A stretch of DNA of 64,000 nucleotides, taken from assembly GCF_026151205.1 (NCBI RefSeq), contig NC_087073.1, positions 18,876,837 through 18,940,836 on the forward strand, given 5' to 3'. Below the pieces are notes generated by a model. It was not told the origin of the DNA. It made no database searches and saw only the letters and a program-made list of their open reading frames with translations. Origin of the DNA: Bolinopsis microptera. Taxonomy: Eukaryota; Ctenophora; Tentaculata; Lobata; Bolinopsidae. Made by a program: the position numbers and the translations under genes. How positions within the stretch are numbered: the first letter of the stretch is position 1; each line of letters starts with the position of its first letter. Below are positions 20,694 through 33,200 of the stretch, piece after piece.

Positions 20694-21559
20694 ATGTCCT
20701 CAGAAAAATCCAGTTCTCAGTCAAGTCAAGGAAAAAATGTTAGTTTTACAGCCAACTTGTTGTCAAACAGTCTCCATCAAAATCTAAAACTCTACAATTC
20801 GTCGCTTAGCAAAATTATTAATGATATTCTAAAAATGTAAAATATTTAAAATTAATATATTAATATTATATTCAGGAGGCGTGTCTCCTGGACCTACCCT
20901 CGCAGAACAAAACAAATTTTGCCCTCTACGACAGAGCCAAACCTTTGGTTAGTGGATTTTACAACCTTTACTATCTTTTGTGAAGCACGCTTGTCGGAAT
21001 TTTTGTTCCGTATTACTAATATTTCGGTTAACTCTGTTAATTAATTAATTAATGTTAATGCTCAACTTATTATTTCTATGCATATCTAGGTATCACAAAT
21101 ATAATCAGCTGCTTATTTTAATTAATTAGTTGTGATCTGGGGTTTAATTTCAGAACAAACGTCCAATCCAGTATATCTCCGTTAACAAAGAGTCAGACCC
21201 ACAACCTCAAGTTATTGTCTCGGATAAAAGAAACCTCTTGGTCAAATACTACAGCAAACGGTGGCATTATGTAAAGGTTATTATTGATCCTAAATTTGTG
21301 AGTTTTTGTGATTCACTATGCATGCAGGGGCACGGAACCAGCAAATATTGCTGTTCGATTGATCTGATAAAAAGGTAGCTCTGAGATAACACGTGATCTT
21401 CTATGCTGTAAAACCAGCAGTTGATTTGTTTAACAACCTCCCTAAACCTATCGTCAGGGTACACCTGGAGGCAGCTCCGGTAAGAAGCGAGATGTTAACG
21501 AGGTTGATAACAACGAAGATAACCCGGGGCCTTCTAACAAACACTTGCGAACAGGTTGA
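20694..21559 (+). CDS. DDA1: DET1- and DDB1-associated protein 1
   Basis: Four exons: 20694-20738, 20876-20947, 21154-21270, 21458-21559, all phase 0, 111 residues (human 102). The conserved core LLDLPSQNKTNFALYDR, then NKRPIQYISV, QVIVSDKRNLLVKYYSKRW, lines up with human LKGLPVYNKSNFSRF, NRRPSVYL, QIIVTEKTNILLRYLHQQW. A basic KKRD follows at the same place, then an acidic tail. DDA1 is a small core subunit of CUL4-DDB1 ubiquitin ligases (DDD-E2 module) that clamps DDB1. The N-terminal Ser/Gln-rich 15 residues are specific to this gene. A uATG at 20671 opens a three-codon frame. Confidence 0.9.
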
Positions 21560-22234
21560 AACCTACATTATATCACATGACCTGCTTTTCTAGATCACGT
21601 GACTTGTTTTTCACGTGGTTTTGAAGTGAGCAGGTGATTGGATTTGAATATAGGGTCACCGTGTAACGTCAGAGCTTGAGTTGGGGTCTCAATTTGTGTT
21701 TGGTTTGAGATGATCGTTGGAAGTTTGTTAGTTTAAGAATGACATAATAAATAATAAATATTTAGCTTGATATTTTATAAACGGAGTGTTAAATGAGGGG
21801 TTTAGTTATTATGAAGGATTTGCTTGTTGAACGAGTTTTATTTACCAAATAAACCTAATGAAGTAACTGTAATTCTATCAAATTACTTGATTTTTATTAG
21901 AATTTCAGTTTGAACTAGTCTGTCATAATCAGGCTGTTCTTATGAGCTATTTGGTACTTATTTAGATTTTAAATAACAACTTTATTCCGATAAACTTGCT
22001 ATTTTGTATTGTAGTGAATAGGTAAAGTTTTATCATTACAAAAGTTTTCGAAGTTTGAGTCTGCGTTTGCATGCTTCACATTATAACAGCATCATGTTAT
22101 AATAGAACAGTACCTAAGTATAGCCTAGTGTGCAACTTACAATAAGGTTTTTAAAATGACATGCTATTACTGTAAATTTGTAATCTTTCAAACCTATGAT
22201 AACAGTCAACAGTAACCAAACGTCATACCTAGCA
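21560..22234. other. DDA1-CDK spacer
   Basis: 675 bp with no exon recognised; short TCACGTGAC-type palindromes near 21596-21605 and 21615. The bases before the CDK start contain AACAG sites that could serve as acceptors. Confidence 0.55.
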
Positions 22235-24356
22235 ATGGTGAATATAGACGAGTACGAACGGCTAGAAAAGATAGGAGAGGGCACATACGGTGTAGTTTAC
22301 AAAGCACGGAGTATCAGAACCAACCAGATTGTAGCACTGAAACGGATCAGACTGGACAGTGACTGTGAGGGGGTCCCCAGTACGGCAATTAGGGAGATAT
22401 CTTTCTTGAAGGAACTATCCGAGGATTATAATATTGTCAAGTTAGTTTTACATCCTGACCGGCGATTTTTAGCCAAGAAATTTGTCTTAGACTTAATCCC
22501 AGTTCTAGCTGTTTAGCCAGAACTAAAAATATTCGGAGTAAATTATCCTAAGATAAGAAGCGTTTTTTCGGTCATGACTGGCGAACAATTTAGAGTTGTC
22601 AAAATAAAACCTGGGAAATTTTATCTTCCTTTTTCTACCTAATATATTATCATAACTTACACGATCATAAATAATATAATTTCCAGGTTGATCGACGTTC
22701 TGCACAACAATGGTGATAAAAAGTTGCACTTAGTATTTGAGTACCTAGATCAGGATCTGAAGAAGTATATTGATTCCCACAACGGCCAGCCTATGGCTCA
22801 TCATGTCATAAAGGTGGGAGCTTTCTCGATTATATCCATATCTCTAAAGAAGAAATAATAAGTTGTATTCATTCAAATTATTGGTTTTAATTGAATAATT
22901 CTTATTTATTATTAGCCTGGGAAAAGGAAAATTTTCATTACATTCATCCCGAGCCGCCATTTTTCACACAAAATGTTCAATCAACTCTCCTGATTATATC
23001 TCAATTTCAGAGTTTCTTGTACCAGCTGATATCCGGGGTAAAGTTCTGTCACGAGAAGAGGATCCTTCACAGAGACCTCAAACCTCAGAACCTCCTCATC
23101 AACTCTCAGGTAACTTGAGAAGTCTCCTTTTGGCACGGATCTATATGAAAAACGGAACCACTATGCGTGTCAGTAAGCCCGTATATCTCCATAGGCCGGG
23201 TGCCCGAAGTAGTTACCTAGAAATTTTCATTTATTTTAGCCAAGTTTGGGACACGTCACTGATAATTCCGGCAATTCATGTATATTTTTTAGTACACTCA
23301 ACACTGAAATCCTGCTTGACATCTTAGGGAGCACTGAAGTTAGCAGACTTTGGTTTAGCCCGCTCAATCAGTATACCAGTTCGAACTTACACGCATGAGG
23401 TAGTAACACTGTGGTATAGGGCTCCGGAGATTTTATTGGGTTGTCATAACTACGCTACTTGGGTCGATGTTTGGAGTATTGGCTGCATTCTTGCTGAGAT
23501 GATTACTGGGAGGTCACTGTTTCAAGGAGATTCCGAGATCGACCAGCTTTTCAGGATTTTCAGGTAAATTATGATTTCAAATTTCGTAAAATTTTTGCCA
23601 CTACCAAAGCGCACGCGCGATGGTTGTATTGAGTGTTTCGTTTCGCTGAAATTCGTGTGGAGCACGCACGAATTTTAGGACATGAATTTGATTTTAACTT
23701 CCCTACCGAGCTATCTAGAAAATTTCTGAATTTTCTAGATAGCTCCTTGTGGCCTTTGTAGTTTGTCCATAGGTTAGGGACTAGGGTTAACTTCAGTCTG
23801 GGTTAGATAAAAAAGGATCAAGTTTTTCTCTACTTTATCATTATGAGGTTGATTGGTCGCTCGCGCTGCCTGCAATCAAATGTTTTGAAATATTTCGTAA
23901 ATTTAACTTATTATAACTATAAGCGAAATCTTCTGGTATGATACTATGGAATTTATTTTCCAGGACTTTAGGAACACCAGACGATAACGTGTGGCCCGGA
24001 TTCTCTCACCTTCCCGATTACAAAGATAAATTCCCAAAGTGGCCTCGCCAGGACATCGTTAACGTTGTTGGAGAAACTATTGAACTGGATGGACAAGACT
24101 TGCTTCGGGTACAATATTTATACTGTTTATGAATGTTTATAAACCTTGTGAGAATGTAACATGTTACAGCTCCTCATTGAAAATATCATCAAATCTGAAT
24201 GTATAACTTTACAGATATTACTGAAACCCTGTATCTTCTCAGAAAATGCTGACATATAACCCCGAGAAACGCGTGCCCTGTGAACAAGCCTTGAGAAGTC
24301 CGTACTTCAAAGACGTAATCCTGCCAATAGGCATGCCCCGACAGAGACATTATTAG
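22235..24356 (+). CDS. CDK2: CDK2-like cyclin-dependent kinase
   Basis: Six exons: 22235-22440, 22687-22813, 23011-23109, 23328-23563, 23964-24108, 24243-24356; 308 residues. It shows the Gly loop GEGTYGVVY with inhibitory Thr-Tyr, VALKRIRL (catalytic Lys), [43 protein letters not shown] with the T-loop Thr, [19 protein letters not shown] and FPKWPRQD. The [17 protein letters not shown] and APEILLGC choices and PKW-RQD favour CDK2 over CDK1. It should phosphorylate cell-cycle substrates with cyclin E/A. Odd: the usual HPNIV is DYNIV, and beta4 has a small insertion ([16 protein letters not shown]). The ATG at 22235 fits kinase starts; an upstream in-frame ATG at 22196 would add 13 residues. 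CDK1 or a lineage-specific CDK1/2 paralogue remains possible. Confidence 0.88.
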
Positions 24357-25179
24357 TTTACAAATCACACCACATCCCCTCAAAACCTCTATCACAAAGT
24401 CAGTAGCATGTAGATTACAGTTTCCAGGAGCTCTGTTCAGTTTGACCGCAGTTCCGAGTGAAATGTTGTGGGTGAAATGTTGTGGGTGAAATGTTGTGGG
24501 TGAAGTTTTCTTGATCGATTTTTGTACGGTTCCCCGTTGTAATCAATGGAATGAGAACATAACAGCAAAGATGTAAAGATTCGTGTATTGTGAAATGCTT
24601 GATCGATTACATCTTTACATGTTTTGTAGTTTTAAGAAATCGGTTAGCGAATTGCGACCAACTTTTGCACCCAAAGCATGATTCAAATCGTTTCTGTGGA
24701 TACATAAACTTTACTGACGGTCTGTATATTACACTAAACATTGATGTTTACTCTTAAAGAGCTTGTCCATGCTAATTTAACCAAGAAAAGAATTGTTTCT
24801 ATGGAAACAAATATATAGATAGCATTTCTAAATTGCAGTTTTTAGGTTTTATAAATTGTCTTAAAATTTGTTATCCGGAATGGGCTAAGCTGAATGATTT
24901 TGGACTTAATTATCATGATATTTATAGACGATAGACATACATAACAATACAAAATGTTGCCTTTAGTAATTAAATTTGAATCGAAGCATAGTCCATTCCT
25001 ATTGTTATTTGTTTTTAATGTTTATTTCAAATATACGTGGCTTCAGTTTTATTCTCACACCAAATTGAGCTTTATCATTTACCAGCCTTCGCACTTAAAT
25101 TTAAACTTCTTATCGTAGTAGAAATAGCCTTTAACCTATGCTATAGCTAAATTTACCGTAACATTTACATTCAGTAGGT
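24357..25179. other. CDK 3' region and spacer
   Basis: 823 bp without coding signal. It begins with the minisatellite at 24459-24504 and ends ACATTCAG five bases before the PUS7 start. Confidence 0.6.
24459..24504. repeat. 14-bp tandem repeat, three copies
   Basis: TGAAATGTTGTGGG is repeated exactly three times in the presumed CDK 3' untranslated region. Confidence 0.9.
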
Positions 25180-26910
25180 ATGAAACGTGAACACGATGAC
25201 ACAGATCCTCAGTCACAGCTGAACAAGCGATCTAAAACAGACGCCAAGGCTGAGCGTGTCGGACTCAATGAGTTCATCAACCATGGGTTTTCTCCGATCA
25301 CTGGAGAGTTCAAATCTCGAATGGAAGACTTCATGGTAACAGAGATTTGCAAAAACGGTGCTGAGTGTCTGCTAAAATCGTTTGATATCCCAGATTTACC
25401 TATAGATGAACGTAACAAGGATGTTCAGGTGGTGGATTTATCTGAGGAGACCGTTGCCGGGCTGAACAAAGTTCTGTCCAAAGAAATTCCATTTTTTACT
25501 ATCCCAGCTCCTGTTGATAAAGCGGAAAGAACTTCTTTGCATAAGTCTATCGGTAACTTCAACGATTCTTTGTCAACAGAAACAACTAAAGATGCCACTA
25601 ACTTCAATGACTCTGTCGTTAAAGTAACAATAAAAAGCAACAATTTCTTTGGCACCAGAGACAAGAGGCCTGGTAAAAATAATCAGTATCTTCACTTTAC
25701 ACTTTTAAAATGGAACATCACGACGAGTGATGCGGTTCTCAGGCTCTGTAAAACAATGAACATGAAGCATAGGAATTTAAGCTATGCTGGAATGAAAGAT
25801 AAGAGGGGCATCACCGCTCAAAGAATGTGCTGCAGGTTTCTAGATCCCAAAAGACTGCTCGGTATTAACAAATCGTTTTTTGCGGCTAATGAAGAATCCG
25901 CTGACTCGGTGGTTTACAAGAGTAGCTATATCATGGGAGATTTTGAGTTCAGTAAAGATACCCTGAAGTTAGGGGATCTGTCTGGAAACAAGTTTTCGAT
26001 TGTTTTAAGAGAATGCGAAGAAACAACCCAGGAAAATCTAGATAAAGTGAAACATTTACTTTTAGAAAATGGTTTTATAAACTATTTTGGGTTGCAGAGA
26101 TTTGGAAACAACGGAGATACACACGAAGTCGGTAAACATATCCTGAAAAAAGACTACCAAAGTGCAATTGAACGGATTCTTACACCAAACGATAACACCA
26201 AAATGGACGTAAGAGACGCCCTCAACCACTACATAAAATCTGAAAATGCTGAGACTGCCTTCAACATGCTCGGTTACAAAAACTCCACAGAAGGACTTAT
26301 CCTATCATCGCTGGCAAAAGAACCTAACGACTACAAAAAAGCCCTGAAGTCTCTACACTACAAACAGCAAACTCTGTACACCCACGCTTACCAGAGTTAT
26401 GTTTGGAACATGATGGTATCCCGCCGGATCAGCACTCATGGTACTGCAGTGCTGGAGGGAGACCTTGTCTATAATGATGACTCCCACGGAGGGGTTAGAA
26501 GACTTACCCCCGAGCAGGTGCCGTCAAGTCATCTATCTGATATCGTGCTCCCCATGCCTGGTTACGATATCCAGGTTCCTGATAACTGTTGTAAGGATTA
26601 TCTCTCTGAGATTCTGGAACAGGATGGCATGTCTATAGATGATTTTAAAGGCCCGTTGGGAAAGGAGTTTAATGTTAGTGGTTGCTATAGAAATGTTTTA
26701 TTCAAACCTTCCGAGTTTGATGCTGACATCATAAAGTACAGTGATGAAAACGAGAAGTTAGTTTCCACTAACCTAGATTCGGTTTTGGGTAAGAGTTTTG
26801 AAGCCAAGAACGAGGGAAGTAAAACTGCATTACTGTTGCGGTTTACGCTACCAAAATCTTGTTATGCTACTATGCTTTTACGGGAAATTATGCGTTCAGA
26901 TGCAATTTGA
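25180..26910 (+). CDS. PUS7: Pseudouridylate synthase 7 (TruD family), single exon
   Basis: 576 residues (human 661), no intron. It isomerises uridine to pseudouridine in tRNA and mRNA. An N-terminal basic stretch (KRSKTDAKAER) is followed by FKSRMEDFMVTEI, the start of the TruD fold. LHFTLLKWNITTSDAV and NLSYAGMKDKRGITAQR hold the catalytic Asp of the KDKR motif (about residue 207). NYFGLQRFGNNGDTHEVGK near 301 is the second family signature. The TRUD insertion domain carries HAYQSYVWNMMVSRR, then PMPGYDI, and LLLRFTLPKSCYATMLLREI closes the fold as in eukaryotic PUS7. It sits between the kinase and CDC37, same strand. Lack of introns is unusual for the family but common for genes in this window. 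Confidence 0.95.
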   Translation: MKREHDDTDPQSQLNKRSKTDAKAERVGLNEFINHGFSPITGEFKSRMEDFMVTEICKNGAECLLKSFDIPDLPIDERNKDVQVVDLSEETVAGLNKVLSKEIPFFTIPAPVDKAERTSLHKSIGNFNDSLSTETTKDATNFNDSVVKVTIKSNNFFGTRDKRPGKNNQYLHFTLLKWNITTSDAVLRLCKTMNMKHRNLSYAGMKDKRGITAQRMCCRFLDPKRLLGINKSFFAANEESADSVVYKSSYIMGDFEFSKDTLKLGDLSGNKFSIVLRECEETTQENLDKVKHLLLENGFINYFGLQRFGNNGDTHEVGKHILKKDYQSAIERILTPNDNTKMDVRDALNHYIKSENAETAFNMLGYKNSTEGLILSSLAKEPNDYKKALKSLHYKQQTLYTHAYQSYVWNMMVSRRISTHGTAVLEGDLVYNDDSHGGVRRLTPEQVPSSHLSDIVLPMPGYDIQVPDNCCKDYLSEILEQDGMSIDDFKGPLGKEFNVSGCYRNVLFKPSEFDADIIKYSDENEKLVSTNLDSVLGKSFEAKNEGSKTALLLRFTLPKSCYATMLLREIMRSDAI

Positions 26911-27231
26911 AATATTTCCAACTTTTTATTTAAATTATTGGGCTACTGGTTATGTTTTACTCTTTTTAAGCATTTAAATTAATAAGATTCATATTCACTG
27001 TCATGACTGTCACTTTTGCTTTTGGCATTTTATCTTGAAATAATCTTTCATCTAAAATTGTTGAAAATTTTCCAATGATGTAATTCATCCCTATGACCTT
27101 ATCAAATATTTAACTTACGTACAAAACTAGTCTGCTCCCTTAGCTTTGCAGTTGTGTTATAGCGTTAGAGCGCTTTTGTCCTAAATTATAACACAATCTC
27201 TTCTTTAGCGTTGTTTTGATCTTACTGTGTC
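26911..27231. other. PUS7-CDC37 spacer
   Basis: 321 bp, no gene. TTCTTTAG at 27201-27208 is acceptor-like and lies 23 bases before the CDC37 ATG. Confidence 0.6.
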
Positions 27232-30200
27232 ATGCCAATTGACTACAGCAAATGGAAAGACATCGAGGTAAATATATTCTGCTCCTTCAATTTAAAAGTT
27301 TACTGATAATTATAACATTTTTTTACAAATTCTCGCCCTTAGCTTGCTTAGTTTGGGTTATCATTAGTTGGTAAAGTTTACCTAATAATACCAAGTTATT
27401 ATTGTTAAAAGTTGGTCTCACTAACAAGTGTCCGTACAATTGATCAGATCTCAGATGATGAGGACGACACTCACCCCAACATCGACACCCCCTCTCTGTT
27501 CCGGTGGAGACATCAGGCCAGAGTAGACAGGATGGGAGAATTTGAGAAGAACAAGTCTGAAACCAAAGAAAGTTTGGACAAGTGAGTTTCGGGCTGTACA
27601 CTGTATAATGTATAATGTATAATGTATATTATAGACAGTTGTTTTTTATTTAAATACCGACTCCCGGCCACTGTTAATCCAGTAATACCTGATTTTAACA
27701 TTGTCCCCCTATATATACAGGGTGGGCCAAAAGTCAGTACCCATACGTTGGCCTTTATAGCTCAGTCACTGAGTGCCCAATTTAAATACTTCCATCTGAT
27801 ATGACTTAGTACCACCACTGGTTCGAGGAATTTGTCAACTCGAAAAATATTCGCGTTCATTTTTTTCAAATGGAGGTTCATTTTCACATTTATTTGATAG
27901 TTTGGATAGTTGGATCAAGCTTAATGTTATTAAATTGTGTTTGGCCATTCGAATTACGTTTGTCCTGAAAGAATTAAAACTGTAGCTTCTCAGATGACCG
28001 AGATATGAAGCATAACGAGTTTATTCATTACGTGTGATCAGGTGATTGGATTACCTAATCACGTGATAAGGTGACCCCGTTAACTACCCCGTTAAACATT
28101 ATGGGAATTGTTAAGAGTGCCCAATTAAGGTGTCGTGTCACGGTGTCACATAATCACCCAGTCAATTTTGTTAACGAGATACAGAAAATGCTTGATAACT
28201 TCGTCATTTCTAATCCGTTTTGCCTCATGTTTTCAGATCATATGTAACATTTGATAATCTACCGTCTCTGAAAAAATTAGGCGTTCAGCATGTTCAGAGA
28301 AAACAATATAGGTGTTTTAATATTGAATGGGCGTGGTCTAAAATATTCGAATTTTCAAATTTTGACGACGGAATCCTCGAACCAGTAAGTACAGTATGCA
28401 ATCTGCAAAGCAACAGCTCTCAAATATAAAACACGGCGGAGCTATTAAGGCCAACGTATGGGTACTGACTTTTGGCCCACCCTGTATATATACCCATTAT
28501 ATATATACTAGCAGGAACCCGTAATATAAGCCTTAAGGGGGCCGGGGGGGGGGGGGGGGTCTTCATCAAAATTCTCTCGAAATTGAGTTTATAGTTGTTT
28601 CTGGTAGAAGGGAGTGATATCTACCAGCTGCTTTTGGTCCCATGGAAAAATATTGTTCCTAGCCGAAATTATCGCCGGTCTAAGGTCAGCGCTTATGTGT
28701 AATTGTATTGCGCGAGCGATTTTCAATCGCAAATTCTGAAAATCGAGTCTAAATATCTATCTTCTCCTACCTCGTTTTTTTACGATTTTTTCAGGTCCAA
28801 GATTTTCAAAATTTAATAAAAAAATTATTAAAGGCCTATCTCAAAATTTTGGCATGAACGATCTCTTCTAAATGGTCCCTAGAACATGTCAATTTGCGAT
28901 TGAAAATCGCTCGCGCAATACAATTACACAGAAGCGCAAGCGCTGACCTTAGACCGGCGATAATTTCGGCTAGGAACAATATTTTTCCATGGGACCAAAA
29001 GCAGCTGGTAGATATCACTCCCTTGGCCTTCTACCAGAAACAACTATAAAGTCAATTTCGAGAGAATTTTGATGAAGACCCCCCCCCCCCCCCCCCGGCC
29101 CCCTTAAGTGGTGTCAAGACTCAAGAGACTAAAATAATTATTACCTATTTAAATCGCGTTTTTGACACCACTTGGGGATCCAAATTTTGGGCACTAAAAT
29201 TCTTATTTCATGGCCAATTTTTTATTTTTTCATGCTGATTTGAAAAGCATAAAAGCATTTGAACCAGTCAAAAAAGTTTAAGTTGTATATCTTTTACGGT
29301 TTTTGCGGAAAGTCGCGTTAAAGTTGATGCCGTGGTGTCAGTAAAATGGCACGGATACATATATATATATCGTCTCGCTTTATAGGATACAAGGATACAA
29401 GGATACAAGGATACAAGGATACAAGGATACAAAAGTGATAATTATTTTATTGAGTTCACAATAGTTATAATTCTGAAATAATTTAAGTTACACACTTCTA
29501 ATCATTTACAAATGTGTAGGGATAAAATAGAAATGTTATAATATAATGCTATTTTCTTTAAGTAAATCAAATTTGTATGGTTCATGAGTTTATTTTGAGT
29601 TCCTAGAGCATTATGCAGGGGGGGGGGGGGGGGGGGGGGGGTCCAAGGGGAACTTTGGGGAACTTTGGGAAAGTCCCCCAAGATTTCAGAAGTTCCCCAA
29701 AAAAAAGTTCCCCAAAACTCCCCAAAGTTCCCCAAAATTCCCCAAAATTATTCAAAATTATTCAAAATTATTCAAAATTTCTCTAATATACATTAATACC
29801 CATTAATGTTAACATGTATGTTATTATAAGGTATAATCTTAACTTACTTGTTGATACTTGCAGCATGATAATTTTTTTGGCATGATAATTTTTTGGGGAA
29901 CTTTGGGGAACTTTGGGGAATTTTGGGGAACTTTCTGAAGTTCCCCAAAAAAGTTCCCCAAAATTCCCCAAAATTCCCCAAAATTATTTGTTTCATTGAT
30001 AATTTTTTGGGGAACTTTGGGAAAGTCCCCCAGGTTTCCTGAAGTTCCCCAAAAAAAAGTTCCCCAAAACTCCCCAAAGTTCCCCTTGGACCCCCCCCCC
30101 CCCCCCTATGCACTTGCCAGTATTTGAGTGGAAATCTGGGCTCTTATAATAGGCTGTATATTGTTCGTTCACAGAGAGAATTGAATGGATTGCTCTTGCT

Positions 30201-33200
30201 GTGGCAGTAAATTTGGTAGGATCTAGATTTTTGTTGGAGAGCAGACCGGCTAGGTCAGTGATGTTTTGGGGATAAAAGTTGAATTTTTCCCTAACTGAGG
30301 AGTAAAGCAAACAGTCAATTAATACATGGCTTTCGTCCTCGATAGGTTTGAGCCCTTTACTGAAAAAGCAGTAAGTGCACCAACGTTCTTCTCTTGGTAC
30401 AAGAGGGGTTTCGTATCTGCCCCTTTCAACGTAGAGGTTGTGGCAGCTGATACGAAACCTTGTCAAGCTTTTTCGAAAATCAGGTACTTTGATTATTCGT
30501 AGGTATGCCTCTGGTTCAAAATCATGTTTAATTAAGTTATAGAATTCTAGTTTTGGTGAGGAGGCCTTGGCAGATTTCCAGATATTCACGAATTCTTCCC
30601 TCATATTATGACTGATTTGGGTGGAGAGCTTAGATTTTGATGAAGATGAGTGGGGGATGTTGTATTTGGTGAGAAGCTTTGAGATGTTGGTATACCAAGG
30701 AAGGCCCAGCATGATCTGCTCGTGAAATGCAGCACAAAGTAGTTCATTTTCGGTGCTTTCAAGGCGACTATAGTAATCTATTGCAAGTTTGCAGGCTTCA
30801 AAGAATAGGGGGTGGCGCCCACTTTCGCCCCAGCAACCTATATTTGATGCTTTTGAATGGACGGACAAAGACCACTTGATAAATTTTAGGTGGAATTTCT
30901 CATAGTGGTCTTCTGCAATGTACTTCAAGGTATGCTGGGGGCTGGCTTTGTCATCTATTTTTGAAAGGTATCTCATTGTTTTAGAGTGGGGGCATAAGAC
31001 TTGACAGCCATAAAGCAGGATTGGTTTGATTAAGGAATCAAATAGAATATTAAGTAAGATGCGGAACATTTTCGAGGATATTATAATCTGGCGCAAGAAG
31101 CTCGTACATCACTAAGATTCCCTGCATTTTTTACACCTTTTATTATCTCCAGGAGTCAAAGACAACTGAATGATTTGAAAAACAAACTTAAGGCATCCGA
31201 CGATGAATCTGAGAAAAAGAAAGTAGAGGCTGATATAGAGAAGCTTGAGAAACAGGTAAGCAATGAAGCGAGGTTTAGCTATGTCAAGAGATTTATTTCT
31301 ATCACTAGTGTTTCAATATTTGTACCTCCAGCTATTTTTGGTGTTATATTGATGTTGAAATTGGTTACGTTAGTTATTATTTCTATAAAGTTTTGTGGAC
31401 GGAAGTAACTGTAATTTTAACAGTTTTCAGAATGGAAGAAGAAAGAGTCTGAGCTTGAGAAACAAGAAAAGGTATTATAAATATTTCTTGGTCATCACAA
31501 AAATCTAGGATATAAAAGATAAAACACATCATCCATCAGCTTAAACTTGATTTAAAAAGTTTTCCCTTAACCCAAAGTTTTTTGCCCCCAAAAACCCCTT
31601 ATACATAACACCACTATATACTTAAAAAATAAACACCAAATATTACAATTTTAATAACCCCCAAAATTTTCATTTTTACAAAACACCCCTAAAAACAAAA
31701 CACCACTAATTTTAAAAATTAATAAAATAACCCCCAAAAAAAAAAAAAAACCCACAAAAAAAATTAAAACATAACACCCACCCAAAAAAAAAACCCCCAT
31801 ATACAAAATACATCCCCCCAACATATCCCTTTTAAAACAAAAAACACCACTAATTTTTTTATAAAACCCATTTTAAAAAAATTATTAAAACCCCTTCCAA
31901 AATACCACTATATACTTTTAAAAACACCACTAAAAAATAACACCCCTCTTAAAAATAAAAACTTTTTACCAAAACAAAAATACATAACACCCTATATTTC
32001 CTTAACATAAAACCCTTGTACCAAGAGAAAAACGTTGGTGGCAAACCCCAAAAACTTTTTCAGTAAAAGGGGGCCAAAACCCATCGAGGATATGTATTTT
32101 AGTGGTGTTAAAGTATATAGGGGTGTTATGTATAAGTTTTACATTTTACCAAACACCACTTATACCTTTACATAAACCACTAAAACCCTTTTCCCTAAAA
32201 ACCCCTATAACATTTTACATAACCCCACTTAAAAACATTATACATAAAACCACCTTTTAAAAATTATTTCATAACCCACTAATACCTTATACATAACCCC
32301 ACAAAATACATTTACATAACCCCCCTATTACATTAACATAACCACTATATACATTATACTAACACCACATTTACCTTATACATAACACCACTAAAACCTA
32401 ACACCACTAAAACATAACCCCCCCTATATTTCATTTTCAAACCCCCCACAATACATTATACCTAACACCACCCAATTTCTTTTTACAAAACACCACTATA
32501 TACATTAACCCCCAAACCACAAAATACATTTTACTAAAAACCATAAAACATAACACCCCAAATCCCTTAAACATAAACCCCCACTATATACCTTTACAAA
32601 AAACCAAATATAAACAATTTACATAAACCACATATACATTTAAAAAAACACCACTATTTTAAAATTTAAATAACCCCACTATATACATAACACCCCCCTT
32701 TTATAAAACATTAAAAATTTCCCCTATTTTAAAACACCACAAAATAAAATTATACATAAAACCACTAATACATTTTACAAAAACACCACATATACCTTAT
32801 TTACCTCCCAATATTTCATTTTAACATTTAAAACCCCAAAATAACATTATACATAACAACCAAATTTATAAATTATACATAACCACCCCTATTAAATTAT
32901 ACATAACACCCCTAATCCCTTTACTTAAAACCCATTACATTAACATAACACCCCTAAATACATTAAATAAAAAACCCCTTAAAACATTTTCCCCCAATAT
33001 ACATAACACCCCTATATACATAACACCACAAAAAACATTAACATAACCAAAAAATATACAAATTTTACAAAACACCACTTATACAAAAAATAACACCCAT
33101 TACAATATACATAAAACCACAAAATCATTAAAACATAAAACCCCCCTTTACCTAACACCCCAAAATACAATAACATAACCCCCTAAAAACCCTTTAAAAA

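Noticed and set aside
23708-23742. Short inverted repeat AGCTATCTAGAAAATT in a CDK intron
   Set aside because: A 16-bp stem in AT-rich intron DNA; too little to call an element or RNA gene.
25180-26910. PUS7 as a processed retrocopy
   Set aside because: Single-exon, but the frame is intact and no parental spliced copy or poly-A tail is visible in the window; without genome data I treat it as the functional gene.
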